Origin: Nostoc sp. CHAB 5824
GTDB taxonomy: Bacteria; Cyanobacteriota; Cyanobacteriia; Cyanobacteriales; Nostocaceae
DNA length: 64,000 nt
NCBI RefSeq assembly: GCF_020829665.1
Contig: NZ_JAIVFT010000027.1
Span: 1 to 64,000 of the forward strand
Reading direction: 5' to 3'
Shown here: positions 28,557 through 37,085 of the stretch, in pieces
Layout of the letters: each line of letters starts with the position of its first letter
How positions within the stretch are numbered: the first letter of the stretch is position 1
Program-made: the position numbers and the translations under genes
The notes under the pieces: model-generated
The model's database searches: none
The model's input: only the letters and a program-made list of their open reading frames with translations
Told to the model about the DNA's origin: nothing

Positions 28557-28820
28557 GGACTTGCTGATGTAGCTCCCGGACTTGCTGATATGGCTCCCGG
28601 ACTTGCTGATATGGCTCCCGGACTTGCTGATATGGCTCCCGGACTTGCTGATGTAGCTCCCGGACTTGCTGATGTAGCTCCCGGACTTGCTGATGTAGCT
28701 CCCGGACTTGCTGATGTAGCTCCCGGACTTGCTGATATGGCTCCCGCACTTGCTGATGTAGCTCCCGGACTTGCTGATATGGCTCCCGGACTTGCTGATA
28801 TGGCTCCCGGACTTGCTGAC
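28557..28820. repeat. 21-bp tandem repeat (12 full units plus a partial)
   Basis: The unit is GGACTTGCTGATRTRGCTCCC, in two main versions (GATGTAGCT and GATATGGCT) in the order V M M M V V V V M V M M. Unit 10 begins GCAC instead of GGAC. Since 21 is a multiple of three, frames stay open: the plus strand reads GLADMAP heptads (28536-28862) and the minus strand reads SASPGAI heptads (28822-28394). The minus frame ends in ATGA overlapping the start of the CHASE2 gene. There are no spacers, so this is not a CRISPR array. Confidence 0.9.
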
Positions 28821-28893
28821 ACAGTTAATGTTGTGCCGTTTTATAAAATACCTGATAGGTAAGGGCTTACAACTCTACGCCCCTACAGCTGAT

Positions 28894-30201
28894 TTATAAC
28901 CTAAATTCCTTGGCTTCAGCCAAAATCGGATTGATATCAAACCAAGAACCATCCTCATCCCGGTATTCAAATACAAACATACTGCGGAGCAAAAGTTCAT
29001 ATCTTTCATGACCTCTCAAGTTTTTCTCTTGCGCCACCTCACGCAGTAATTCCCATTCATCGGGCGTAATTGCCAAAGTTAGCTCATTGCGGCGTTGTTT
29101 AATCACTCTATCCACACACTCCCGCGACAGGGGTGGGTCTTCTTGCTGAAGACAGCGAAACAACAACATCAACAAGTTACGCAAATGACCACCGCTAACT
29201 TGGCAAAGTCGCTCTAAAGTATCAGGACTATCAAAAACCTCAGTAATTAAATGCTGGCTTTGTTCCCAACTGACACCAGGAAAAGCCCTGGCCATAACCA
29301 TCTGTTGCAGCAGGGTGATTCCTTGTGAAAATTGTGAACCATCTTGTAGTTGCACAGGAACCATCGGCAAAACCTTGGGGTCTGCGCCAAAGCGATTTGT
29401 TAACCTTCCTAAAGCGTTGGAAAAAATCAACACTAAGGGAATTGTATAAACAACATGACAATTTAGCTGGTTTAACTGTTCACCACGTTCAACAAAGAGA
29501 TATTCTGGCTGGTAATAACCCGAAGGCTTCAAAGAATTATCAACTCGGTCGAGATTATCTATAATTACTACCAGTCCTTTTTTACCTTGCTGCTTCAGTT
29601 TTTCTCGAGCAGGCTTGAGCAATTCTTTGTTAATTGATTCTAAAATGCCATTAGTACGCGGTTCTAAATATTGTCGCAACTGACCGCGAAGTTTGGGGCT
29701 ATCTTTAGTTTTGGCGGTAATCTTAGCAATACCTACAGATAATTCAGCTTCAACCCCAATGTCTAGCGGCGTTTGCAAAAACTCAGAAATTTCTGTAAAT
29801 AGATTTTTAAAGTATCCTGGTTTGAGATTAATTTTTATTGCTTCTAGACTTTGGCTCACTTCACGAGCTACTGCTAATAAAATATCTGTAACATCAATAT
29901 CAGCCATATCTAGGCTTTGGCTAGACTCGAAATAAACTACATGGAATCCCTGCTGCTCTAACTCTGCCTTTAACCGCAGTAATTCAGTGGATTTGCCACA
30001 GCCGATATGTCCGGTAAATAATTGACAAGTAGGTTGCTCAGGTGCAAGGCGGGTGATAGTTCGCCCAAGTTCTTCAATAATTTTGGCACCACGCACTTTA
30101 GAGAAATCAATATAATATTGTCTATCTTCCGGTTTGCTGACAACTAGAGTTTTACTGGGGTTGCAAGCCTGAAAAAACCTGACTAAATCTAGTTTCATCA
30201 C
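28894..30201 (-). CDS. STAND/KAP-like P-loop ATPase
   Basis: A 435-residue cytoplasmic ATP-binding protein. The P-loop is GHIGCGKSTELLRL (about 62-75), and Walker B VVIIDNLDRVDN lies at about 209-220, with the Asp-Asn-Leu-Asp-Arg form typical of AAA/STAND NTPases. An Arg- and His-rich stretch in the C-terminal half (SGGHLRNLLMLLFRCLQ) fits the sensor/winged-helix part of that fold. No output domain is visible. It is the gene immediately upstream of the TPR-STAND-CHASE2 gene on the same strand, separated by the 21-bp repeat region, so the two may act together in signalling or in a conflict-type response. I infer that link from context only. Confidence 0.8.
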   Translation of the reverse strand: MMKLDLVRFFQACNPSKTLVVSKPEDRQYYIDFSKVRGAKIIEELGRTITRLAPEQPTCQLFTGHIGCGKSTELLRLKAELEQQGFHVVYFESSQSLDMADIDVTDILLAVAREVSQSLEAIKINLKPGYFKNLFTEISEFLQTPLDIGVEAELSVGIAKITAKTKDSPKLRGQLRQYLEPRTNGILESINKELLKPAREKLKQQGKKGLVVIIDNLDRVDNSLKPSGYYQPEYLFVERGEQLNQLNCHVVYTIPLVLIFSNALGRLTNRFGADPKVLPMVPVQLQDGSQFSQGITLLQQMVMARAFPGVSWEQSQHLITEVFDSPDTLERLCQVSGGHLRNLLMLLFRCLQQEDPPLSRECVDRVIKQRRNELTLAITPDEWELLREVAQEKNLRGHERYELLLRSMFVFEYRDEDGSWFDINPILAEAKEFRL

Positions 30202-30650
30202 AAATCACCCTAAATTAAGCTGGCACTCTTACCCATTTCAGTGATTATACAGACGACAAAGCCGCTATTTCGGAAAAACCTTTTTTAGATTGACTGATTA
30301 TTTACGTCTGCTCAATTAACCAGAATTAAGAGTAACCCCACCCCGTAAGCGAGGTTACGGTATACACACAAGTGCAATTTAGGGTTAAGTCTCATAACCC
30401 CTGAGATACCTTACCCTGGTTTTACGTAGTAAAACCTGTCCCTCTCCTTAGTAAGGCTACGGTATACACACAAGTCTTCTAGAGTTGCGCCACAGGCTTT
30501 TGATCCCCCCAACCCCCCTTAAAAAGGGGGGCAAAAAGCTCTCAAAGTCCCCCTTTTTAAGGGGGATTTAGGGGGATCAATACACATTTTGCACCCAGTT
30601 AAAAGATGTGTGTACACTGTAGCCTTAGTAAGGAGAGGGATGTCCCATCT
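30202..30650. repeat. Nested inverted-repeat region downstream of glcF
   Basis: Outer arms CCTCTCCTTAGTAAGGCTAC (near 30441) and the inverted copy GTAGCCTTAGTAAGGAGAGG (near 30620), each continuing into a GTATACACACA / TGTGTGTACAC end, enclose an inner pair GATCCCCCCAACCCCCCTT (from 30501) and AGGGGGATTTAGGGGGATC (ending near 30579). A third partial arm with TTACGGTATACACACAAG lies at 30355-30372. The structure has no coding capacity and looks like one element inserted in another. Confidence 0.7.
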
Positions 30651-30800
30651 CTCGTTCCCAGTCTCTGACTAGGAATGCCTAATAAGAGGCTCCGCCTCAT
30701 TTATTAGCGGCAGAGCCGCAATGAGGAGCATTTCTAGCCAGAGGCTGGAAACGAGGTTCTAACGAGGTTTTAAAGAAAGAAGTTTTAGCTTAAGTTGACA
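30651..30800. repeat. MITE-like element, family 2 copy A
   Basis: Begins CTCGTTCCCAGTCTCTGAC, has a central GGCTCCGCCTC / GCGGCAGAGCCGC segment, and returns as GCCAGAGGCTGGAAACGAG (to 30755). A copy with the same order is at 57092-57195. Both are followed within 50 bases by GCTTAAGTTGACA. In this copy that end (30788-30800) contains the glcF stop codon. Confidence 0.75.
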
Positions 30801-32151
30801 ATTTCAACTTTTCACCCCGAATCGAATAATCCAACAACTCCATTGGGTGAATGACTGAAATATTTTTACCTTGCAATTGCAAGTGCTTCGTAATTTGCAA
30901 AGTACACCCCGGATTAGCAGAAGCAATTAACTCAGCACCAGTATTCAACAAATTCTGCACTTTTTGCTGACCCAATTCTTCAGAAATTTCTGGTTGCAGC
31001 ATATTATAAACCCCAGCGCTGCCACAACATAAAGCCGCGTCTATTGGTTCTCTCAACTTCACCCCTGGAATTTGCCGCAATATCTGACGCGGTTGGACGC
31101 TAATTTTTTGACCATGCAATAAATGACAAGCATCTTGATAAACCAAATTCAGGGGTTTATCAGTCAGTGGTGAAAGTTTAGCTGTTAAGCCAACAGTTGC
31201 CAAAAACTCTTGAGCATCTTTAACCTTAGCCGCAAAATCCTTTGCCTTTTCCCGATATTCTGGGTCATCTTCTAAAATGTGACCGTATTCTTTCAAAGTA
31301 TGACCGCAACCAGCAGCATTGATAATTACGAAATCTACATCAGTCTTGGCAAAACTATCAATCATCTGCCTTGCTAAAGCTTTCGCCTGTTCTGTTTGTC
31401 CTTGGTGTTCAGGAAGCGCTGCACAACAACCTTGAGATTTCGGAATCACAACTTCGCAACCATTCGCTGTTAAAACCCGCACTGTTGCTTCATTCACTGG
31501 GGAGAAAAACAGCCGTTGCACGCAACCCAAAATTACCCCAACTCGGTAGCGCTTCTCACCTTTAGCGGAAATCACAGTAGGCAAATTATCTTGAAAAGAT
31601 TTGAGAGTAATTTCTGGCAGAATAGATTCCATTGCTGCCAAGCGAGGCGATACTTTATTAAGTAAACCTGTAGCGCGAAAGAATTTAGCAAACCCCAACT
31701 TTTGATAAACCAATAACGGCACTAGTAAAATCCGTAAAAGGTTGGGATAAGGAAACAAAGAAAATATCAGTTGACGAAAAAATTGATCTGGCAAACTGCG
31801 AGGATAATTTCGTTCAACTTGGTGACGAGTTGCAGAAATCAATTTGTCATACTGCACACCAGAAGGGCAAGTACTCACACAAGCAAGACAGCCCAAACAA
31901 GAATCAAAATGTTCTACAGTTGCCGTATTTAGAGCAATCTCACCTTCATTAATTGCATCCATTAAATAGATGCGTCCTCTAGGAGAATCCATCTCCTTGC
32001 CAAGTACCCGATAACTGGGACAAGTCGAGAGACAAAATCCACAATGTACACAACTATCAATTAATTTTGGATCAGGCGGATGATTAACATCAAAGCCCTT
32101 CAAATTTTTTAAACTAGCCGTATTGTTAACAGAATTTTCTGAAACTTGCAT
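30790..32151 (-). CDS. glcF: Glycolate oxidase iron-sulfur subunit
   Basis: Iron-sulfur subunit of glycolate dehydrogenase (GlcDEF), which turns photorespiratory glycolate into glyoxylate. From MQVSENS the protein has 453 residues. Two [4Fe-4S] motifs are complete: C34xxC37xxC40xxxC44P and C84xxC87xxC90xxxC94P. The C-terminal half has the two CCG-type cysteine-rich domains (SQGCCAALPEH and CCGSAGVYNM, each with its earlier partner). A longer in-frame start exists at 32298, but the extra residues look like translated repeat. It lies 173 bases after glcE on the same strand. The last codons and the stop fall in the end of a repeat element. Confidence 0.9.
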   Translation of the reverse strand: MQVSENSVNNTASLKNLKGFDVNHPPDPKLIDSCVHCGFCLSTCPSYRVLGKEMDSPRGRIYLMDAINEGEIALNTATVEHFDSCLGCLACVSTCPSGVQYDKLISATRHQVERNYPRSLPDQFFRQLIFSLFPYPNLLRILLVPLLVYQKLGFAKFFRATGLLNKVSPRLAAMESILPEITLKSFQDNLPTVISAKGEKRYRVGVILGCVQRLFFSPVNEATVRVLTANGCEVVIPKSQGCCAALPEHQGQTEQAKALARQMIDSFAKTDVDFVIINAAGCGHTLKEYGHILEDDPEYREKAKDFAAKVKDAQEFLATVGLTAKLSPLTDKPLNLVYQDACHLLHGQKISVQPRQILRQIPGVKLREPIDAALCCGSAGVYNMLQPEISEELGQQKVQNLLNTGAELIASANPGCTLQITKHLQLQGKNISVIHPMELLDYSIRGEKLKLST

Positions 32152-32324
32152 AATTATTTTTCCCCTCTCTATCTCAGCGCCCTCAGCGTCTCTGCGGTTA
32201 ATTAGACTTCTTGCAGAAGTGGGGTAAGGGGTAAGAAGAAAAGCGGCAATAGAATTACCCTTTCTCTTTAACATGCAACCCTTTCCCCAAGAGTGCAAAA
32301 CTATTTTTGCAAGAGGTCTATTTC

Positions 32325-33683
32325 TTAAATTCCACCTACAAACCGACCAGGACTTAAAATATTCTTACTATCAAACTGTTCCTTAATACGGCGCATCAAC
32401 GGCAAAGCATTACCCGTGTAACCCCAAACATCTATTTGTTCTTTAACCGCCACTGGTGCTTCCAGAATTGTTAAAAAACCTCTATTAGCTTGAGTGCGTA
32501 CGCGTAGCCCGCCGTAGGCATCGCCTCCACCGGAGCGTAGCTCATCGCGCATTTTCAATACTTGTTTTTTATCCTCTAATTGTAACAAACCTAAACCACT
32601 ACTAATATGAATTAAACCCAACTCCACCTGAGTCAAAATCTCCACGGCAGCAGTAGGTAATACTCCTATTTTGCAGGTAATTACTGATTCTGTAGCAGTA
32701 GTATGTATTCGTTCTTGCAATCTCTGCCATAGATTAGCTTCATCACCATCTGCAAAAATTGCCCCATTTAAACCTAACTTTTGCCCTAGTTCCAAAACTC
32801 GATTTGACTGTTCCTTAACACTCTCACTAATACTTTGAAAGCGGGCAATTAATCCCAGACCTTGACCCAAACCTAAACTAGAGACCAATTTAGTTGATAG
32901 CAAATCAGCCTGAACTGGTGTTAACGCTGAACCTCGAAGGATATCAGCCGCTTGGGATACAGCCTCAGCTTTACCATTTAGTACCACCGTTCCTGATGCT
33001 TCTGGTAGCGGATACACGCGGAAAGTTAGTTGACTAATAAAGCCTAATGTGCCATAAGATCCAGTAAACAACTTCATCAAGTCATATCCGGCGACATTTT
33101 TAACTACTCTTCCCCCAGCTTTGGCAACTTGTCCATCAGCACGTATAAAGGTAATACCTAGTAACTGGTCGCGCACACTACCATAACGTTGCCGCAGAGA
33201 ACCTGTATCACCTGTAGCAACAATACCACCAATGGTTGCTGACTCTGGTGCAGTGGGGTCAAGGGCGAGAAATTGCCGCGAGTTTGCCAAAAGTGCTTGC
33301 AGATCAGAGAATTTCATCCCCGCTTCTACTGTAACAGTCAAATCACCAACAGCGTGTTCAATCAGTTGGTTGATGCGTTCTGTACTAACTACAACATCAA
33401 CGCCCTTAACTAAACCACCCCAACTGAGTTTACTGCCACTACCACAGGGGAGGACGCGCCAGTTATTTGTGTGAGCGGTGGCGATAACTGCGGCTAGCTG
33501 TTCTTGGGTACGAGGATAGACAAGACAACTGGGAAGCTTTCCAGCAACTATAGCCTGTTGGATACGTTTTTGCTGACCGAGTTCGATATTTTCCCAAAGG
33601 CAAACAGCATTTTTTTCGCCGACGATAGATGCAAGATCAGAAACGCACACGCCTTGCGGCTTGTCGTTAGACATCGCTTTCAT
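32325..33683 (-). CDS. glcE: Glycolate oxidase FAD-binding subunit (GlcE-like)
   Basis: FAD-binding PCMH/VAO-type oxidase. The FAD-domain signature is visible: RVLPCGSGSKLSWGG, LTVTVEAGMKFSDLQ, DPTAPESATIGGIVATGDTG and VKNVAGYDLMKLFTGSYGTLG. The 452-residue length fits a FAD protein somewhat longer than E. coli GlcE. The C-terminus AFDSKNILSPGRF-like ending (EQFDSKNILSPGRFVGGI) is typical. It is upstream of glcF in an apparent operon; glcD is not in the window. Two repeats lie in the reading frame: residues 4-12 (MSNDKPQG) at the N-terminus and about 12 residues in SGGGDAYGGLRVRTQ at about residues 385-398. Either ATG 33683 or ATG 33674 could start it. Confidence 0.88.
   Translation of the reverse strand: MKAMSNDKPQGVCVSDLASIVGEKNAVCLWENIELGQQKRIQQAIVAGKLPSCLVYPRTQEQLAAVIATAHTNNWRVLPCGSGSKLSWGGLVKGVDVVVSTERINQLIEHAVGDLTVTVEAGMKFSDLQALLANSRQFLALDPTAPESATIGGIVATGDTGSLRQRYGSVRDQLLGITFIRADGQVAKAGGRVVKNVAGYDLMKLFTGSYGTLGFISQLTFRVYPLPEASGTVVLNGKAEAVSQAADILRGSALTPVQADLLSTKLVSSLGLGQGLGLIARFQSISESVKEQSNRVLELGQKLGLNGAIFADGDEANLWQRLQERIHTTATESVITCKIGVLPTAAVEILTQVELGLIHISSGLGLLQLEDKKQVLKMRDELRSGGGDAYGGLRVRTQANRGFLTILEAPVAVKEQIDVWGYTGNALPLMRRIKEQFDSKNILSPGRFVGGI
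32494..32538 (-). repeat. Small dispersed repeat in frame inside glcE
   Basis: Reads GGCGATGCCTACGGCGGGCT and CTACGCGTACGC on the minus strand, modules that recur as GCGATGCCTACAGCGCC near 33779 and elsewhere. It adds about 12 residues to a loop without a stop or frameshift. Confidence 0.7.
33650..33677 (-). repeat. Small dispersed repeat forming the GlcE N-terminus
   Basis: On the minus strand, GCGATGTCTAACGACAAGCC matches the complement of the module at 38276-38297 (GCGATGTCTGGCGACAAGCC) and that at 23695-23716. It includes the second possible start codon of glcE and the first residues MSNDKPQ. Confidence 0.7.
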
Positions 33684-33918
33684 TTAGTTTATTTTTTTAC
33701 GCCCTACATCTAATTTACTGGCTAACCCGACCAAAAAAGCGCATTGCCATTAATATACGGTGGCTTCAATATAGGGAGCGATGCCTACAGCGCCTGCGCC
33801 AACGCCAGCTTGTAATCAGCGCTCACTGCTAACTAAATAAAATAAGGGTTGTTTTTCAGGCGATCGCTCTTCGTTGACAATATAATTTTTGCATCAGTCT
33901 GCAACTTTAACGTTTTTA

Positions 33919-34020
33919 TAGCGGTTCCCATTCAGATGCGATACAACGTTATATCATAAGGTGTAGGGGCACGGCATGCCGTGCCCCTACGGGTGTACCT
34001 CACATAAACGAGAACCGCTA
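33919..34020. repeat. MITE-like element, family 1 copy B (102 bp)
   Basis: Same length and same ends (TAGCGGTTC / GAACCGCTA) as copy A at 19480-19581, with an identical 28-bp central palindrome. Differences are a few single bases, such as TTCAGATGCGAT for CTCAGATGCGGT. It sits just before the A/T-rich tandem array. Confidence 0.85.
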
Positions 34021-34370
34021 TAACGAATGGTTCAACGATATTAAGAATAACTTCTTCGTTTCTTATAAATAATTGAGCGGTATTAACAACAGCTTCTTCG
34101 TTTCTTACAACTGATTGAACGGTATTAAGAAAAACTTCTCCATTTATAAAAAAACTTAAGTTTAATTAACAACACTTTCTTCGTTAATTATCAATGATTG
34201 AGCAGTATTAACAAAAACTCCCCCATTTATAAAAAAAACTTAAGTTGCATTAACAACAGTTTCTTCGTTAATTATCAATGATTGAACGGTATTAACAAAA
34301 ACTCCCCCATTTATAAAAAAAACTTAAGTTGCATTAACAACAGCTTCTTCGTTTCTTATAAATTCTCCAA
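34021..34370. repeat. A/T-rich tandem repeat with about 84-bp period
   Basis: CATTTATAAAAAAA followed by CTTAAGTT starts at 34141, 34224 and 34308, giving periods of 83 and 84 bases. Inside each unit there are half-unit echoes of GGTATTAACAACAGCTTC and TTCTTCGTT. The first 120 bases are diverged half-units. No spacers, no coding capacity. Confidence 0.8.
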
Positions 34371-34727
34371 TCCGAATAATCAATTATTATTAAAATTTTA
34401 TTAAATATTTACTTAACTATCTTAACTGTCCTTGCATTTCCATTGAAAAACTCAGATTATATTTATCTAAGTTTCAAGTTATATTACTGAAACCTTAATT
34501 GCATAAATACATAAATTCTTCAGATCGTACTGAAGAGAAAGTGTGCTTTTTTCTCATTGAACCCCCACTAACGTTAGGAATCCAATATGCAAACTTGATA
34601 TCCATGTTTTACACCTCTATGCGTGATGTGAAGAACCTGTTAGTTATTTCTTAATGTTTAAGAATGCGACTTAATCAGCCGATTTATAATACATTTTTAG
34701 TATGTTTCAACTTTTTCCAATATATGG

Positions 34728-34755
34728 GTAGTGGCGCAAATTTGTGCGCCACTAC
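34728..34755. repeat. Perfect 11-bp stem hairpin
   Basis: GTAGTGGCGCA pairs with TGCGCCACTAC across AATTTG. No T-run follows, so it is more likely a repeat-derived hairpin than a terminator. Confidence 0.6.
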
Positions 34756-34891
34756 GAGGAGATAGAAAATCGCACAGTTGCGATAGAAAATCAATTTTTG
34801 GATTCATATAATTTGAGATTTATTAGGTAATAGCAAAATTTAATAAACTTTCTTATCTCATGATTGTCATTTTCAAATTTCAGGCGAGAAA

Positions 34892-34924
34892 GTAGTAGAT
34901 GAGTAAGTTCTACTCATCTACTAC
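34892..34924. repeat. Perfect 14-bp stem hairpin
   Basis: GTAGTAGATGAGTA pairs with TACTCATCTACTAC across a 5-base AGTTC loop, about 250 bases downstream of ssuE. No terminal T-run. It could be a processed RNA structure or a small mobile repeat. Confidence 0.6.
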
Positions 34925-35178
34925 AGGTAGAGTTAGGAGACAATTTGCATATATACAACATCTTTTATGGTAAAAATCATAAATTACAGCAGTGTTAGTT
35001 GAATAGACTAGAGAGATTTGGAAAGAAGAATGCGTGTAGTCTATTCAGTTGAATCTTATTATAAAAATTTAATTGTTGAGAATAAATTTATTTTGCTCAA
35101 ATTAACTTTTAAAAAAGGTAGCAAAGGGATAAAAATTAACCCTCTGCTACAGGCAAACGGAGGTATAAACTTGATTAT

Positions 35179-35745
35179 TTAATTGGCATGAACCAATTCT
35201 TGAGGTGCTGCGGCGTCATATTCTACAGCTTTAACAAATTCCTTGAGAACGTCTTTGAGTCTTTGCTCAATTTCCTCATCTAACAGCACGCTGTTATCAG
35301 CTTGCCGTTGAATTTGTTTGTCTACCGCATAAATAGTAGCTAGGATATGCCGCGCTCCTAATTCAGATAACACAGGTTTCAGAGCATATTCAATTGCCAA
35401 TAAGTGAGCGATCGTTCCACCAAGGGCAATTGGTAACACGGGTTTACCTGTCAATGATTTTTGTGGCAGCAAATCTAGAAATGCTTTTAGCACTCCTGTG
35501 TAAGCAGCTTTGTAAATTGGGGTGGCAATAATTACACCATCTGCTTTTGCTAGTAAAGCTTTTGGCTGTTCCAAAGCTTGGCTGTCATATCGTCCAAAAA
35601 CTAAATCTTCAGCAGGCAAATCTCGAACTGAAATAATGTCTACATGCAAGCCTTCTTGTTGTAAAAGCTTGGCAGTGTATTCGACAACACCATAGGTTCT
35701 AGATGGATGGGTTGGACTACCTGCGATCGCTAAAATATTTGTCAT
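35179..35745 (-). CDS. ssuE: NADPH-dependent FMN reductase (SsuE)
   Basis: Supplies reduced FMN to the alkanesulfonate monooxygenase encoded just upstream. The flavodoxin-like fold is shown by the N-terminal phosphate loop IAGSPTHPSRTYG, then ADGVIIATPIYKAAYTGVLKAFLDLLP, the classic SsuE motif. The length of 188 residues is normal. It is downstream of ssuD on the same strand with a 162-base gap that holds short G/A-rich filler and no gene. Likely used for sulfur from sulfonates under sulfate limitation. Confidence 0.93.
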   Translation of the reverse strand: MTNILAIAGSPTHPSRTYGVVEYTAKLLQQEGLHVDIISVRDLPAEDLVFGRYDSQALEQPKALLAKADGVIIATPIYKAAYTGVLKAFLDLLPQKSLTGKPVLPIALGGTIAHLLAIEYALKPVLSELGARHILATIYAVDKQIQRQADNSVLLDEEIEQRLKDVLKEFVKAVEYDAAAPQELVHAN

Positions 35746-35907
35746 TCAATTAAACTCCTATGTATTAATGGGGATTGGGGGAGATGAGGGAGACAAGGTG
35801 ACTAGAGTAAGAACTTGCAACAAGTCTTTCCCCTTGTCCCCAATTCTCCTTGTCCCCAAGTCCTCTTTCCCATGACCAATGCCCAGTACTCAATACCCTC
35901 AACTTTA

Positions 35908-37065
35908 CTAGGATATGGATGTAGCTTTCTCTTTATGCTGCTTAGGAAAATCTTCATTGGCAACAATCTCGCCAAATGGACTCAAGACATGTTGCTTCTC
36001 CACTGTCGGTAGATTCTCTAAGGGCAAATGGGGAAATAGAAGTTCTGCGACTCGATAAGCTTCCTCTAGGTGGGGATAGCCAGAGAGGATAAAGGACTCA
36101 ATGCCTAAATCTGCATATTCCAAGATCCTGGCCGCCACGGTTTGAGGATCGCCTACTAAGGCCGTTCCCGCACCACCCCGCACCAAACCGACTCCCGCCC
36201 ACAGGTTTGGGCTAATCTCTAATGCCTCACGATTACCGTGGTGTAATTGAGTCATCCGCCGTTGTCCTTCTGAATCCATCCGGGCATAAGCTTTTTGGGC
36301 ATAAGCTATCGCCTCATCATCTACATACTTAATCAATTGGTTCGCCGCATCCCACGCTTCACTCTCGGTTTCACGCACAATAATATGTAGGCGAATCCCA
36401 AACCGCAAAGTTCGCCCTTCTGATGAAGCAAGTCTGCGAACTAATGCAATCTTCTCGGCTACTTGCGCCGGTGGTTCGCCCCAAGTTAGATAAACATCTA
36501 CATGCTTGGCTGCAATTTTTTGAGCAACGGGAGAGGAACCGCCAAACCACAAGGGCGGATATGGCTTCTGAACAGGTGGAAACAGCAGCTTACCATCTTG
36601 AATATTAAGATACTCGCCCTGGAGATTGGCTTGTTCACCACTAGCGATCGCTCGCCATACTGTCAAAAATTCATCTGTTAATTCATAGCGCTGATCGTGA
36701 TCCAAATGCAAGCCATCTCCCGCTAACTCCACAGGATCGCCACCTGTCACGACATTAATTAGCAAACGTCCTCCAGAGAGGCGATCAAAAGTCGCCGCCA
36801 TCCGCGCTGCCACTCCAGGTGATACCAAGCCGGGACGAATCGCCACCAAAAAACGCATCTGTCGCGTCAGTGATACCAGCGTTGACGCTACAATCCAAGC
36901 ATCTTCGCAAGATCGACCTGTAGGCAGCAATGCCCCTGTATAACCAAGGTCATCCACCGCTTGGGCAATCTGCCGCAGATAAGGAAAGCTTACTGCCCGT
37001 CCGCCTGTAGCAGTTGCAAGGTAGCGTCCGTCGCCGTGTGTTGGGATGAACCATAGTAGCTGCAT
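35908..37065 (-). CDS. ssuD: FMNH2-dependent alkanesulfonate monooxygenase
   Basis: Two-component flavin monooxygenase that releases sulfite from alkanesulfonates, using FMNH2 from SsuE. Bacterial luciferase-like barrel of 385 residues, with the family stretches WFIPTHGDGRYLATATGGR, ALLPTGRSCEDAW, RPGLVSPGVAARMAATFDRLS, GGRLLINVVTGGDP and FGGSSPVAQK. The C-terminal ESFILSGYPHLEEAYRVAELLFP is typical. A strong palindrome lies 21 bases upstream of the start and may be an operator. No sulfonate transporter genes are in the window. Confidence 0.95.
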   Translation of the reverse strand: MQLLWFIPTHGDGRYLATATGGRAVSFPYLRQIAQAVDDLGYTGALLPTGRSCEDAWIVASTLVSLTRQMRFLVAIRPGLVSPGVAARMAATFDRLSGGRLLINVVTGGDPVELAGDGLHLDHDQRYELTDEFLTVWRAIASGEQANLQGEYLNIQDGKLLFPPVQKPYPPLWFGGSSPVAQKIAAKHVDVYLTWGEPPAQVAEKIALVRRLASSEGRTLRFGIRLHIIVRETESEAWDAANQLIKYVDDEAIAYAQKAYARMDSEGQRRMTQLHHGNREALEISPNLWAGVGLVRGGAGTALVGDPQTVAARILEYADLGIESFILSGYPHLEEAYRVAELLFPHLPLENLPTVEKQHVLSPFGEIVANEDFPKQHKEKATSIS

Positions 37066-37085
37066 GAGTCCTGTCCTTTTAAAAT

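Larger units (their letters stand above)
33684..35178. other. 1.5-kb repeat-rich intergenic region
   Basis: No gene I can support. From left to right it holds a small dispersed repeat fragment (near 33780), a family-1 element (33919-34020), an A/T-rich tandem array with 84-bp period (34021-34370), a perfect GTAGTGGCGCA hairpin (34728-34755), and a perfect 14-bp hairpin (34892-34924). The rest is A/T-rich. Confidence 0.6.

Noticed and set aside
28557..28820. Possible CRISPR array
   Set aside because: Units are contiguous 21-bp repeats with no spacers, and no cas genes are present.
28536..28862. GLADMAP-repeat protein on the plus strand as a real gene
   Set aside because: The frame stays open only because the repeat is a multiple of three. 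There is no ribosome site, and all residues outside the array are few. It is kept only as a repeat.
30202..30789. Unannotated gene between the ATPase and glcF
   Set aside because: The whole stretch is accounted for by inverted repeats; no frame is longer than 60 codons with a ribosome site.
34021..34370. CRISPR-like array in the A/T-rich repeats
   Set aside because: Periods of 83-84 bases are repeated in full, with no unique spacers.
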